Positions 22,006 to 30,945 of a stretch of DNA of 52,182 bases are shown piece by piece; positions within the stretch are counted from its first letter, which is position 1, and each line of letters opens with the position of its first letter. The position numbers and the translations under genes are program-made. Origin of the DNA: a virus; the IMG/VR virus record IMGVR_UViG_3300046680_000196, positions 1 to 52,182 of that record; one strand, 5' to 3'. The notes beneath the pieces are model-generated. The model saw nothing but the letters and a program-made list of their open reading frames with translations. It had not been told where the DNA came from and made no database searches.

Positions 22006-23391
22006 ATGAGCAATAGCGTTCGCAAACGCTCCGCCAAAATCGAAGCGATGGCGGACTGCTGGCCCATGATCAAGGCACTCCTTGGCGGGACCGGCAAGAT
22101 GCGGGAAGCAGGTATAACCTACCTCCCGCGATGGCCGAATGAGGATTCGGGCTTCTATGACGCCCGTCTGAACACAGCCACACTGTTCCCGGCCTTTGCC
22201 AGAACCATAGACGTGCTTTGCGGCAAGCCATTTTCCCGTCCGCTCACATATGGAAAGGACACGCCGAAGACGATCCTCGACTACTGCGAGGACATCGATC
22301 TCCAAGGGCGCAACATGCACTCCTTTGCCGCCAGCATCACGGAAGAGGCGATGGCCTACGGGATCTGCGGAATTCTCGTTGATTACCCGAAGGCTGAAGG
22401 TATCAAAAACAAGGCGGACGAGGTCAAGGCCGGTGTCCGACCATACTTTGTGCAGATCTGCGCCGACAGCCTGCTTGATTACGCCTCTGAGCGCATCAAA
22501 GGCGTAGAAACCTTCACCATGCTGCGCTTTCTGGAGCTCGTTACCGAAAAGGTTGATGAGTTCAGTGAGCAACAGATCGAGCAGGTACGCGTGCTTTACC
22601 CTGGCAGATGGGAGACCTACCGCGAGAAAAAGAATTCGGAAGGTGATCTCGAGTGGATTTTGCATGAACAAGGCACATCAAGCCTCACCAAAATCCCGTT
22701 TGTTCCGGTCTACGGCAAGCGGCTCGGTTTCATGCATGCCATGCCGCCATTGCGAGAGTTGGCGTTCATGAACGTCGAACATTGGCAGTCGAAGTCTGAC
22801 CAGCAGACGATTTTGCATGTCGCGCGGGTGCCCATCCTATTTGGAGTGGGCTTCGGTGAGGACGACAACATCACAGTGGGGGCGGCTACAGCCGTTACGT
22901 CAGACAAGATCGGCGCCACGCTCACCTACGTCGAGCACACTGGAAAAGCCATTGAGTCCGGGCGTGTCTCGATTCTCGACATCGAGGACCGTATGCGTCA
23001 GGTCGGGGCGGAGCTGCTGGTCATCAAGCCTGGCAAGATCACCGTAGCGCAGACCTTATCCGACAACGAGCCGGGAATGTGCGCTCTACAGCGAATTGCC
23101 CAGGACGTCGAGGACTCACTCGACCAAGCCATGCAGCTCATGGCTGAGTGGATTGGCGAGAAAGAAGGCGGCCATCTGTCAATTTACAAAGACTTCGGCG
23201 CCGCATCGCTCGCCGAGGCCTCTGCTGATTTGCTCCTTGAAATGAACGTTGCCGGCGTGCTCTCCAACGAAACTCTGTTCAGCGAGATCCAGCGTCGCGG
23301 CATGGTCAAGGACGGCATTACCTGGCAACAGGAGCAGGATCGCATCAAGACACAACCGACAAAGCAAGGCGTGACGCTCCCGGGCGTTTAA
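22006..23391 (+). CDS. Portal protein (DUF4055 family)
   Basis: 461 aa. RTIDVLCGKPFSRP, HSFAASITEEAMAYG and GILVDYP are typical of DUF4055 portal proteins that occur after the terminase in many siphoviruses and myoviruses. It forms the dodecameric ring at the packaging vertex. Followed by a terminator. Confidence 0.9.
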   Translation: MSNSVRKRSAKIEAMADCWPMIKALLGGTGKMREAGITYLPRWPNEDSGFYDARLNTATLFPAFARTIDVLCGKPFSRPLTYGKDTPKTILDYCEDIDLQGRNMHSFAASITEEAMAYGICGILVDYPKAEGIKNKADEVKAGVRPYFVQICADSLLDYASERIKGVETFTMLRFLELVTEKVDEFSEQQIEQVRVLYPGRWETYREKKNSEGDLEWILHEQGTSSLTKIPFVPVYGKRLGFMHAMPPLRELAFMNVEHWQSKSDQQTILHVARVPILFGVGFGEDDNITVGAATAVTSDKIGATLTYVEHTGKAIESGRVSILDIEDRMRQVGAELLVIKPGKITVAQTLSDNEPGMCALQRIAQDVEDSLDQAMQLMAEWIGEKEGGHLSIYKDFGAASLAEASADLLLEMNVAGVLSNETLFSEIQRRGMVKDGITWQQEQDRIKTQPTKQGVTLPGV

Positions 23392-23408
23392 CCGAGTAAC
23401 CGAACACA

Positions 23409-23434
23409 GCCCTGGCATCCGCCGGGGTTTTTTT
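23409..23434 (+). terminator. Intrinsic terminator after the portal gene
   Basis: CCCTGGC-atc-GCCGGGG followed by seven or more T, in the 100-bp gap before the scaffold gene. Confidence 0.7.
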
Positions 23435-23494
23435 ATGGGCGCGATTCCGGATGGATAGCGCCGCGCCGGGCCGGATGGCCTACCAAAGGGTTGG

Positions 23495-24259
23495 ATGACC
23501 AGTATGAAACTGAAAATCGACGAAGAAGGCCACGTAGTAGTTGTAGATGGCAAGCCTGTTTATGTGAACGACGATGGCAAGGAAATCGCTTTCGATGCCG
23601 TAGGCACCGTGGCGACGATCAGCCGCCTGAACGCTGAAGCAAAGACCAATCGCGAACGCGCTGAGGGTGCCGAAGGCGCTCTGAAGAGCTTTGAGGGGAT
23701 CACCGATCCTGCCGAGGCTCGCAAAGCACTGGAAACGGTGAAGAACTTCGACGCTAAAAAGCTGGTGGATGCCGGTGAAGTCGAAAAGGTCCGTGCTGAG
23801 GCAATCAAAGCAGTCGAAGACAAATACGCCCCAATCATTGCAGAGCGCGATTCGCTGAATGCCGCTCTTGTGACTGAAAAGGTTGGCGGCAGCTTCGATC
23901 GATCCAAGTTCATCTCCGACAAGTTGGCAATCCCCTCCGACCTCGTGCGCGCGCGCTTCGGCGAGCAGTTCAAGGTCGAAGGCGGCGAGGTCGTGGCCTA
24001 CGACAAAGCCGGCAACAAGCTTTTCAGTCGAAGCAACCCAGGCGAAGTCGCCAAGTTTGACGAAGCCCTGGAACTTCTCGTCGACAGCTACCCCTACCGC
24101 GATCAAATCCTCAAAAGCTCGGGCGCCAGTGGCGGCGGGGCTTCTGGAGGCGGTGGCGCTGCGGGCGGCACAAAAACACTCTCTCGCGCCCAGCTCGAAG
24201 CACTCCCCGCTGCCAAGCAGATGGAGGCAATCAAGGCTGGCGTCACGCTTACTGATTAA
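23495..24259 (+). CDS. Capsid scaffold-like protein
   Basis: 254 aa, ATG 23495 (AAAGGG close upstream) or 23504. Acidic N-terminus (IDEEGHVVVVDGKPVYV), long coiled coil (about 45-130), then a glycine/serine-rich tail and a short C-terminal helix. This arrangement (DUF6651-like) is that of scaffolds encoded directly before the coat gene. Confidence 0.8.
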   Translation: MTSMKLKIDEEGHVVVVDGKPVYVNDDGKEIAFDAVGTVATISRLNAEAKTNRERAEGAEGALKSFEGITDPAEARKALETVKNFDAKKLVDAGEVEKVRAEAIKAVEDKYAPIIAERDSLNAALVTEKVGGSFDRSKFISDKLAIPSDLVRARFGEQFKVEGGEVVAYDKAGNKLFSRSNPGEVAKFDEALELLVDSYPYRDQILKSSGASGGGASGGGGAAGGTKTLSRAQLEALPAAKQMEAIKAGVTLTD

Positions 24260-24273
24260 AGGAACTCATCCAA

Positions 24274-25398
24274 ATGGCCAACACCCTTACCAGCCTGGCG
24301 CCCGACCTGTTCGAGTCGCTCGACATTGTTTCTCGCGAAATGGCAGGCTTCATCCCGTCCGTAACTCTGGATGCCACCGCTGAGCGTGCCGCGCTCAACC
24401 AGGCGATCCGCATCCCAATCACCCCGGCGCAGGCTGCCGAAGACGTAACCCCTGGGCAGTTGCCTCCTGATGATGGTGATCAGAGCATCGGCAACACCCC
24501 GTTCAGCATTACCAAGTCCCGCATGGTTCCGTTCCGCTGGACCGGCGAAGAGCAAAAGGGCGTGAATACCGGTCCAGGCTACGCAAACATCCGTCTTGAT
24601 CAAGTGACCCAGGCTGTGCGAACCCTGGTGAACGAGATGGAGGTTGATCTGGGCAAGCTGGCCTATGCGGCATCCCGCGCTTCGGGCGCCGCAGGCACCA
24701 CCCCATTCGCCACCAACTTGGGTGATACCGCTCAGGCGCTCAAGATTCTGAAAGACAACGGCGCCCCGCAAAGCGATCTCCAGTGCGTGATCGATACCAC
24801 GTCTGGCGCTTCGCTGCGCACCTTGGCTCAACTGACCAAAGCGAACGAAGCCGGAACCACTGCCGTGCGTGCGCAGGGCACCCTTATCGAGCTGCACGGG
24901 TTCAAAATTCGTGAGTCCGCTGGCGTTCAGGTCCACACCCCAGGTACTGGTGCAAGCTATGTCACCAACGGTGCGCTCGCCATTGGTGCGACCACGATTC
25001 CTGCGCAAACCGGTACCGGCACTATTGTTGCTGGCGACGTTGTCACCATCGGCGCCTTCAAATATGTCGTGGCCACCGCGCTGTCTGGCGGCTCGTTCAC
25101 CATTGGCGCTCCTGGTCTGCGCGCAGCTGTTACTTCCGGATCGACCATCGCCGTGGCTTCCGCCTTCACTGCAAACTTTGCGTTCTCGCGCTCCGCAATC
25201 ATCCTGGCAACCCGCGCACCTGCGCTGCCGGAAGAGGGCGACATGGCCGATGACCGCATGATGATCACCGACCCACGTACCGGCATGACCTTCGAGTTTG
25301 CGATGTACAAGCAATACCGTCGCGTTCGCTACGAAGTTTCTGCCGCCTGGGGCTGCGTGAACGCCAAGCCGGCTCACACCGCAATCATGCTGGGCTAA
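24274..25398 (+). CDS. Major capsid protein (P22 coat-like)
   Basis: 374 aa, AAGGAAC upstream. SREMAGFIPSV, RVPI-like IRIPITPAQAAEDV, GNTPFSITKSRMVPFRW and LVNEMEVDLG match the P22 gp5-type coat family. An inserted beta-rich stretch (about 225-290, ALAIGATTIPAQTGTGTI) resembles an I-domain or small added domain. It builds the icosahedral shell with the preceding scaffold. Confidence 0.9.
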   Translation: MANTLTSLAPDLFESLDIVSREMAGFIPSVTLDATAERAALNQAIRIPITPAQAAEDVTPGQLPPDDGDQSIGNTPFSITKSRMVPFRWTGEEQKGVNTGPGYANIRLDQVTQAVRTLVNEMEVDLGKLAYAASRASGAAGTTPFATNLGDTAQALKILKDNGAPQSDLQCVIDTTSGASLRTLAQLTKANEAGTTAVRAQGTLIELHGFKIRESAGVQVHTPGTGASYVTNGALAIGATTIPAQTGTGTIVAGDVVTIGAFKYVVATALSGGSFTIGAPGLRAAVTSGSTIAVASAFTANFAFSRSAIILATRAPALPEEGDMADDRMMITDPRTGMTFEFAMYKQYRRVRYEVSAAWGCVNAKPAHTAIMLG

Positions 25399-25443
25399 TC
25401 GAATTGGCCGCTGGGAGACTGGCGGCCAATCATGGAGAAAATC

Positions 25444-25614
25444 ATGGCTAAAAAATCAGATGGCACCGATGACGATGCAGTTGAAGAGATCGCATACGTC
25501 ACCATGGTGCGAGACGCTGACATCTACGATGCCCCGCATACCGCGCAGGTTCACCCCGACGAAGTGCAGAACTACTACTCCGGTGGCTGGGTACCAGCGA
25601 AAGAGGCTGAGTAA
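25444..25614 (+). CDS. Small acidic head-region protein (56 aa)
   Basis: ATG 25444 follows GGAGAAAATC; a longer in-frame start at 25432 lacks a site. Acidic first 20 residues, then VTMVRDADIYDAPHTAQVH and a C-terminal GGWVPAKEAE typical of short head-tail region proteins. Function unknown. Confidence 0.7.
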   Translation: MAKKSDGTDDDAVEEIAYVTMVRDADIYDAPHTAQVHPDEVQNYYSGGWVPAKEAE

Positions 25615-26007
25615 ATGCTAACTGATCAGCAATTGGCCGACGTCCGTCGCTTCATTGGCTATCCGATGCTTGGTGACACCATTGCTGACAATAGCCGAGA
25701 CCTGGCTTACGGCTGGGTCTCGCCCGGCACCTGGCAAACGCTTTATCACCGCCTCTCGACTTTGCGGCCCGAGGAAGAAGCTCGGATCACCACGTTTCTG
25801 ACGACCCTTTCCGGTCTTGAAACTGCGGTCACTGATTCAACCGAGAATCTCGATACCGATCAGGCCGCGGTCTGGGTGCACAACAAGAACGAAGTGTCTG
25901 ACCGCATGAAGCTTTATCGGCTCTGGCGGCGTGAACTCTGCTCGTTCATTGGCATTGCGCCCGGACCGAGTCTTGGCAATGGCGGTACTCGAATCTCCAG
26001 GAGCTGA
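25615..26007 (+). CDS. Head-tail connector-like protein (130 aa)
   Basis: Starts at 25615, immediately after the previous stop. Helical protein (DQQLADVRRFIGYPMLG, WQTLYHRLSTLRPEEEARIT, MKLYRLWRRELCSFIGI). The fourth-gene-after-coat position is that of the adaptor or head completion protein. Family not certain. Confidence 0.75.
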   Translation: MLTDQQLADVRRFIGYPMLGDTIADNSRDLAYGWVSPGTWQTLYHRLSTLRPEEEARITTFLTTLSGLETAVTDSTENLDTDQAAVWVHNKNEVSDRMKLYRLWRRELCSFIGIAPGPSLGNGGTRISRS

Positions 26008-26008
26008 T

Positions 26009-26647
26009 ATGGACGGCACAAAGCTCCAGGCCAAGATTTACAAAGGATACGGGCAGGCCGCCAAGCGAATCGGTTTCGACTACCAGCAATTCCGCGCTAC
26101 GAGCGCCAGTAACCCGCTGATGTCAACCGCATTGCAGACGCTGCCTGCGTCGTTCACCACGAATTTCAACTACTCGGCGCCGAACAAGTACGGCCAAGCC
26201 ACTTGGCTGGGCCTGTTCGACGCGCGCACGTTCCAGCCGGGCGACTTTCTGGTTGGGCATCAGGGCACGTTCTTTGTCGCTGCGATGCAGGACACGCTGC
26301 CGATCTACTGCGTGCAAACGAACCGGGTTGTCTCGGTGTTGCGTGTAGGAATGGATCCTGGCGTTGGCCTTGGTGGCTGGGCAGGCGATACACCAGCCAG
26401 TGAGGCGCCGCTGATGCAGGGATGGCCTGCCAGCGTCTTGCAGGGCACGAAAGGCGAGGCGAACCCGGCGAATCTTCCGGGCGATGTCCGGACCCCTTGG
26501 TGGGCAATCCTCATGCCGGCTTGGCCGGGGATCGTGCTGCGCACCAGCGACATCATCCGCGACGAATTGGGCCGCAAGTACGTGATCTCGAGTGCTGAGC
26601 TGACGGACATGGGGTGGAGATGCACGGCAATGCAGGTACAGGTGTGA
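26009..26647 (+). CDS. Head-tail joining protein (212 aa)
   Basis: ATG 26009 with AGGAG 6 bases upstream was chosen over 25931, which overlaps the previous gene. Contains KIYKGYGQAAKRIGFDYQQF and a beta-rich body (GDFLVGHQGTFFVAAMQ). Similar proteins precede tail-terminator genes in Pseudomonas myophages. Exact role uncertain. Confidence 0.72.
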   Translation: MDGTKLQAKIYKGYGQAAKRIGFDYQQFRATSASNPLMSTALQTLPASFTTNFNYSAPNKYGQATWLGLFDARTFQPGDFLVGHQGTFFVAAMQDTLPIYCVQTNRVVSVLRVGMDPGVGLGGWAGDTPASEAPLMQGWPASVLQGTKGEANPANLPGDVRTPWWAILMPAWPGIVLRTSDIIRDELGRKYVISSAELTDMGWRCTAMQVQV

Positions 26648-26648
26648 T

Positions 26649-27470
26649 ATGGCGAGTCTAACCGACGTACTGAAACAGGTCGCGGCGCAGATAGCAGCGA
26701 TCGCCTATCCGAACGGAACCGGACAACCCAGCGCGGCCGGCATTCCACTCCGGGTGTATCCGGGCTGGCCAGTGCCGAACGTGCTTGAGACTGATTTGGC
26801 TTCTGGCGCCGCGCACATCAGCGTCTATGCGGCAGGGAAGGATAGAAAGACCACGCGCTACATCGGCAGAGAATGGACGCCACTGACGACCCCGACCCAC
26901 ACCGTTGTCATGACGGTGGCTGGATCGGTCGTAACGCTATCCGGGACCATCAGCCTGCAAAACCTGATGATCAACCTGAATGGCGTCAGCTACGTTTACG
27001 CCATGCAGCTCACCGACACGCTGACGAGTGCCGCCACTGCGTTGTCTTCAATGATCCCTGGCGCTTTCAGCTCCGGTCCGGTAATCACGCTCACGGGCGC
27101 TCACAGCGTCTTTTCGCGGGTTGGTGGTTTCGGCTTGGCCTACAAGGAGACAAAGCGTCAGGAGCAATCGGTGCAGATCATCGTATGGGCGCCGACGCCT
27201 GCTGCGCGTGACGCCGTCGCCAGTCCGATCGATTCGGCGCTGTCCGATGGCAACAGCATCAACTTCACCGACGGTTCATTCGGCATTATCCGGTCGTCTG
27301 GCTCATTGATGTCGGACCAGCTACAGAAGTCAGACCTGTACCGCATTGACCTGTTCTACAGCATCGACTACGCCACAACCCAGACCCAACAGCCTGCCGA
27401 GGTCATCGCCCCGGTGCTGAACATCGTCAACGCCCAATCCGGGCAACCCATTAAAACGCTCAACCCTTGA
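26649..27470 (+). CDS. Tail terminator or tail completion-like protein (273 aa)
   Basis: Begins MASLTDVLKQVAAQIAAIAY with an N-terminal helix, then IPLRVYPGWPVPNVLE, and a C-terminal part (SPIDSALSDGNSINFTDGSF, SDLYRIDLFYSIDYATT) like tail terminators of contractile phages. The extra central beta domain (about 95-160) makes it longer than usual. Acts at the head-tail interface. Confidence 0.7.
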   Translation: MASLTDVLKQVAAQIAAIAYPNGTGQPSAAGIPLRVYPGWPVPNVLETDLASGAAHISVYAAGKDRKTTRYIGREWTPLTTPTHTVVMTVAGSVVTLSGTISLQNLMINLNGVSYVYAMQLTDTLTSAATALSSMIPGAFSSGPVITLTGAHSVFSRVGGFGLAYKETKRQEQSVQIIVWAPTPAARDAVASPIDSALSDGNSINFTDGSFGIIRSSGSLMSDQLQKSDLYRIDLFYSIDYATTQTQQPAEVIAPVLNIVNAQSGQPIKTLNP

Positions 27471-27478
27471 GGCCCGAC

Positions 27479-27673
27479 ATGGACTCCGATACCCCAGATA
27501 GCCCCGTGACCGCGCCGGCCTCGAAGGCTAAAGCAGCATCCCCCTTCAAGCTGACTGTCAAGTTCGCCTTTGCTGACTACCAAGTCGGCCAAGTAATCAC
27601 CGATGCCGATGAAGTCGCCGCCGTTCTGGCCGGCGAGTGCGCGGGCAACGTCCTGAAAGTCGCCAACGCCTAA
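27479..27673 (+). CDS. Small tail-region protein (64 aa)
   Basis: ATG 27479 after GAGG. FKLTVKFAFADYQVGQVITD then DEVAAVLAGECAGNVLKV, a pattern found before tail sheath genes (DUF2635-like position in Mu-type phages, here longer). Role unknown. Confidence 0.7.
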   Translation: MDSDTPDSPVTAPASKAKAASPFKLTVKFAFADYQVGQVITDADEVAAVLAGECAGNVLKVANA

Positions 27674-27693
27674 CAGGCGAAACCCACACACAA

Positions 27694-27721
27694 GAAGCCG
27701 CCCATTGAGGCGGCTTTTTCA
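27694..27721 (+). terminator. Intrinsic terminator before tail sheath
   Basis: GAAGCCGCC-cattga-GGCGGCTTTTTC in the 61-bp gap before the sheath gene. Confidence 0.7.
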
Positions 27722-27734
27722 TTAGGAGGACGCC

Positions 27735-29291
27735 ATGCCCATTTACCCGGCAGGCAGCTTGAACACGGCGGCGCTCCAAGCCCCGGATCTCTATATCCAG
27801 ATCGTTCCGCCAAAAACGCGCTACATCAATGGCGTCCCGACCGACATCCTCGGTATCGTCGGGATTGCTGACTGGGGTCCAGTGAACAGCGCGACATTGA
27901 TCGGCTCGCCCGGTGATTCATCGCAGAAGTTCGGCAGCCAGACCGTGCGCAAGTACGACCTGTGCACTGCTCTGGCTGTCTCGATTCAGCTCGGCGCCTC
28001 GAACATCCGCGCTGTGCGCGTCACTGATGGTACCGATACCGCCGCTACCAGCGCGCTGAAGGACACTGCGGCCGCCACGGGTGCCACGCTGACCGCTTAC
28101 TACACCGGCACGCTCGGCAACTCGCTCAGCGCCACGCTGGCTACAGGTTCGGCTGCTTCAAGCTGGAAGCTGACCATTTCGCTCCCCGGCGTATCGCCTG
28201 AAGTGTTCGACAATATCACCGGCTCTGGGCTGGCTCTCTGGCAGAACATCGTCAGCGCCGTGAACAACGGTCAGTCGGGAGTGCGTGGCCCCTCACAGTT
28301 GGTCGTGGCCACCGTCGGCGCGACCACCTTGGCGCCTGTGGCAAGCACCCAGACGGTGGTGTTCACCACGGGCACCTCGGGCAACACCACGATCACCGAC
28401 GCGGTTCTGGTAGGTGTGGACGGCGTTACCGGCTCGACGCGCAAAGGCATGTACGCCCTGCGCGGCAGCGGCGCTCAGGTTGCGAACCTCGTTGACCTGA
28501 CTGATGGTACCCAGTGGCCAACCATGCTGACCTATGGCCTGTCCGAAGGCTGCTACATGATCACCCAAGGTGTTGCAGGTGCTTCCTACACCACCGTTGC
28601 TACAGCACTGACCACTGCCGGCTGTGACAGCTACGCGCTGAAGGTCATGGTGGGTGACTGGGTGTACTGGCAGGACCAAGTGAACGGCCAACAGCGCATG
28701 ATTGCGCCGGCCACCTTCGCCGCTGCCAAGATCGCCGCGCTTTCGCCGAACCAAAGCCCGCTGAACAAGCCGATCACCAACGCGGTTTCGACCCAGCGCA
28801 ACCTGTCGCAGCAGCCATACAGCGTCGCCGAGATTGGTGCGATCAACCAAGCGCGCCTGGACGTGATCACCAACCCATGCCCTGGCGGCAGTTACTTCGG
28901 CCATCGTTCCGGCCTGAACTGCTCCAGTAACTCGGCGGTGAACGGCGACAACTACACCCGGATGACAAATTTCATCTCGCTGACTATCGCCGCATCATTC
29001 GGTGGCGTGATCGGCCAGTTGCAAACCCCGGATGTCCGCCGCACCACCAAGTCGACCATGGAGAGCTTCCTGCAGACCCTGGCTCAGCAAGGGATGATCG
29101 GCGACGTCAACGGCGGACCGGCGTTCTCGGTGCAGATCGATGCGTCGAACAACCCTGATGCCCGTGTAGCTCTCGGCTATATGCAGGCCGACGTGCAGGT
29201 CAAGTACCTGTCCGTGATCCGCTACTTCCTCGTCAATCTCGAGGCCGGCCAGTCCGTCACCGTCGTTACATCCGCCACCCCGCGCTCCTAA
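27735..29291 (+). CDS. Tail sheath protein
   Basis: 518 aa, TTAGGAGGACGCC before the ATG. N-terminal IVPPKTRYINGVPTDILGIV, G-rich beta region, and C-terminal KSTMESFLQTLAQQGMIGD and VKYLSVIRYFLVNLEAGQSV match phage tail sheath C-terminal domains. This proves a contractile tail (myovirus morphology). Confidence 0.95.
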   Translation: MPIYPAGSLNTAALQAPDLYIQIVPPKTRYINGVPTDILGIVGIADWGPVNSATLIGSPGDSSQKFGSQTVRKYDLCTALAVSIQLGASNIRAVRVTDGTDTAATSALKDTAAATGATLTAYYTGTLGNSLSATLATGSAASSWKLTISLPGVSPEVFDNITGSGLALWQNIVSAVNNGQSGVRGPSQLVVATVGATTLAPVASTQTVVFTTGTSGNTTITDAVLVGVDGVTGSTRKGMYALRGSGAQVANLVDLTDGTQWPTMLTYGLSEGCYMITQGVAGASYTTVATALTTAGCDSYALKVMVGDWVYWQDQVNGQQRMIAPATFAAAKIAALSPNQSPLNKPITNAVSTQRNLSQQPYSVAEIGAINQARLDVITNPCPGGSYFGHRSGLNCSSNSAVNGDNYTRMTNFISLTIAASFGGVIGQLQTPDVRRTTKSTMESFLQTLAQQGMIGDVNGGPAFSVQIDASNNPDARVALGYMQADVQVKYLSVIRYFLVNLEAGQSVTVVTSATPRS

Positions 29292-29310
29292 GCGCTGAAC
29301 CACTTCCCAG

Positions 29311-29333
29311 CCCGGCCTAGCGCCGGGTTTTTC
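29311..29333 (+). terminator. Intrinsic terminator between sheath and tube
   Basis: GCCCGGC-ctag-CGCCGGGTTTTTC. A sheath-tube terminator could tune relative amounts. Confidence 0.65.
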
Positions 29334-29347
29334 ATTTGGAGAATGCC

Positions 29348-29779
29348 ATGCCCGGTCAAGGCGGATACAACACAGGGAAGGATGTCGCCATCGACATCAA
29401 CACCCCGACGGGGCCGATCCGGCTCCCGAAGATCATGAACTTCGACTCGAAGCCGAAGGTAACCAACCAGGAAATCACCCCGCTCAACGGTCAGACCGAT
29501 GAGCTGATGATCCCCAAGGGTTGGACCGGAACCTTCGAGGCCGAACGCGTCGATTCCACCCTTGACGATTGGTGGGCGACCTTCGAAAGCAACTACTACG
29601 CCGGCATCAATCAGGACCCTGCAACCATCACCGAGACCATTCAGGAGATCGGCGGTGGCGAAACCCGGTACCGGTACACGCACGTCGTTCTGAAGCTCGA
29701 AGGCGCCGGCAAGAAGGAAGGCGATAAGACGATTCGTCAGTCGATGTCCTTCACTGCGCGCCGTCGCATCAAGGTTTAA
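29348..29779 (+). CDS. Tail tube protein
   Basis: 143 aa from ATG 29348, GGAGAATGCC upstream. Beta-barrel type sequence (DVAIDINTPTGPIRLPKI, MIPKGWTGTFEAERVDSTL, RYTHVVLKLEGAGKKEGD). Follows the sheath, the normal place for the Mu gpM-like tube subunit. Confidence 0.88.
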   Translation: MPGQGGYNTGKDVAIDINTPTGPIRLPKIMNFDSKPKVTNQEITPLNGQTDELMIPKGWTGTFEAERVDSTLDDWWATFESNYYAGINQDPATITETIQEIGGGETRYRYTHVVLKLEGAGKKEGDKTIRQSMSFTARRRIKV

Positions 29780-29869
29780 ACCGTTATGCATGGCAGCCCG
29801 GCAGGGCGCGGGCCTCGTCAACCCGCACGCCATGCACCTTTGACGACTCGCTGACCAGAGGAATTACCC

Positions 29870-30277
29870 ATGGCTACTGTAAAAGTTACCGAAGCTGCTG
29901 CGCCGGTTCATGTTGATCAAAAACCAAAATTCACGTCGATTCAGGACAGTCGCGGCCGGACCATCCAGCTGCGCACCTTGGATCCGCTGCAGAAGTCCCG
30001 ACTCGTCATCGCGGTAGGCGCTGATCTCGCCTCGAACAATGTCTACATGGGCGCCTTTGCGTTAGTTGCAGCGTCGGTTGTCTACATTGATGATCAAGGC
30101 TTCGGCCTGCCGCAGACCGTCAAACAGGTCGACTCCATGCTCGCAGAGCTGGGCGCCGAAGGCATGGAAGCCATCGAGAACCACATGCTTGCAGAGCACA
30201 AAGCTGCTCAAGAAAAAGCTGAGGCCCAGGCCAATTCCGACGCGCTCAGCGCCGAGCAGGCCGCCGCAAAAAACTAA
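29870..30277 (+). CDS. Tail assembly chaperone, short (G-type) product
   Basis: 135 aa, AGAGGAATTACCC upstream. Contains FTSIQDSRGRTIQLRTLDPL and a helical C-terminus ending EQAAAKN. It lies between tube and tape measure, as do lambda G/GT-type or Mu gp41-type chaperones. The last codons GCA AAA AAC followed by TAA form a -1 slippery site, leading to a longer product. The 90-bp gap before it has a large inverted repeat (tgcatggc/gccatgca). Confidence 0.85.
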   Translation: MATVKVTEAAAPVHVDQKPKFTSIQDSRGRTIQLRTLDPLQKSRLVIAVGADLASNNVYMGAFALVAASVVYIDDQGFGLPQTVKQVDSMLAELGAEGMEAIENHMLAEHKAAQEKAEAQANSDALSAEQAAAKN

Positions 30278-30459
30278 CAGAGGACTCCGATTTTCGCAGC
30301 CGATGCTGGCTGGTGAAGAACGGAGTTCCTTTTGACCGTGTTTTTGACTGTGGGCCGTTATCCGACTACGAGCGCATGGCGTTCTCCATCATTTTCTCGG
30401 AAATCGAGGGCGGCGGCGTTTTCAACTGGCGCACTTTAACATTCGATGAGAAGGAATGA
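29870..30459 (+). CDS. Tail assembly chaperone, -1 frameshift (GT-type) product
   Basis: If ribosomes slip one base back at 30268-30274, translation continues CTA ACA GAG from 30274 to a TGA at 30457-30459, adding 61 residues and giving 196 aa. The extension (RCWLVKNGVPFDRVFDCG, SDYERMAFSIIFSEIEGG) looks like a genuine domain and has no start codon of its own until an internal ATG. A hairpin (CAGCC/GGCTG, about 30298-30313) lies downstream. Known family practice: GT products bind tape measure. Confidence 0.8.
30268..30274 (+). promoter_or_regulatory. Programmed -1 frameshift heptamer A AAA AAC
   Basis: The zero-frame codons are gcA AAA AAC TAA, the ideal X XXY YYZ arrangement, with the stop codon directly after. 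The -1 frame stays open for 61 codons. Confidence 0.82.
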
Positions 30460-30462
30460 CCC

Positions 30463-30945
30463 ATGGACTTCAAAGATCTCGGCAGCCTGGCGCTGCATAT
30501 GGCCACTGCCGAGGTGGCGATGCTGGAAAGCCTGGAGGCCGGTCTTGAAGCGTGTGCGGTGAAGATCCAGAAGACCGCCGAGGCTGAGATCGGGCACTAC
30601 CAGTCAGGTATTGGCCCATTCCCAGCTTGGGCGGACCTGGCGGAGTCGACGGAGACGCAGAAGGCGAAGATGGGGTATCCGGCCGATGCGCCACTTGAAG
30701 CCTCTGGCGAGATGGGGCGCAGCTTTACCCATGTCACTCACGGGCTTGAAGCGGTGATCGGCTCAACGGACGAGAAGATGTTCTACCACGAATTCGGCAC
30801 GCTGAAGATGCCGGCGCGCCCGGTGCTTGGGCCTGCTGTGTTGCGCAACAAGGAGTACATCCGGCGGGTATTGGGAGCTGCGACGGTCAGCGGCTTGATC
30901 GGCGGCGTCGGCATCCACAAGGCACTTGGGTACAGTCTAGATTAG
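30463..30945 (+). CDS. Phage virion morphogenesis (gp10/gpG-like) protein
   Basis: 160 aa, start four bases after the frameshift product's stop. AVKIQKTAEAEIGHYQ, PFPAWADLAESTETQKAKMG, GEMGRSFTHVTHG and FHEFGT-like YHEFGTLKMPARPVLGPA are characteristic of HK97-gp10/Mu gpG-type tail completion proteins. It lies unusually after the chaperone and before the tape measure. Confidence 0.75.
   Translation: MDFKDLGSLALHMATAEVAMLESLEAGLEACAVKIQKTAEAEIGHYQSGIGPFPAWADLAESTETQKAKMGYPADAPLEASGEMGRSFTHVTHGLEAVIGSTDEKMFYHEFGTLKMPARPVLGPAVLRNKEYIRRVLGAATVSGLIGGVGIHKALGYSLD

Noticed and set aside
21718-22671. 317-aa minus-strand open frame
   Set aside because: Antisense to the ends of the terminase and portal genes; shadow of high-GC third positions.
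24256-25377. 373-aa minus-strand open frame
   Set aside because: Exact antisense of the P22-like coat gene; no motif of its own.
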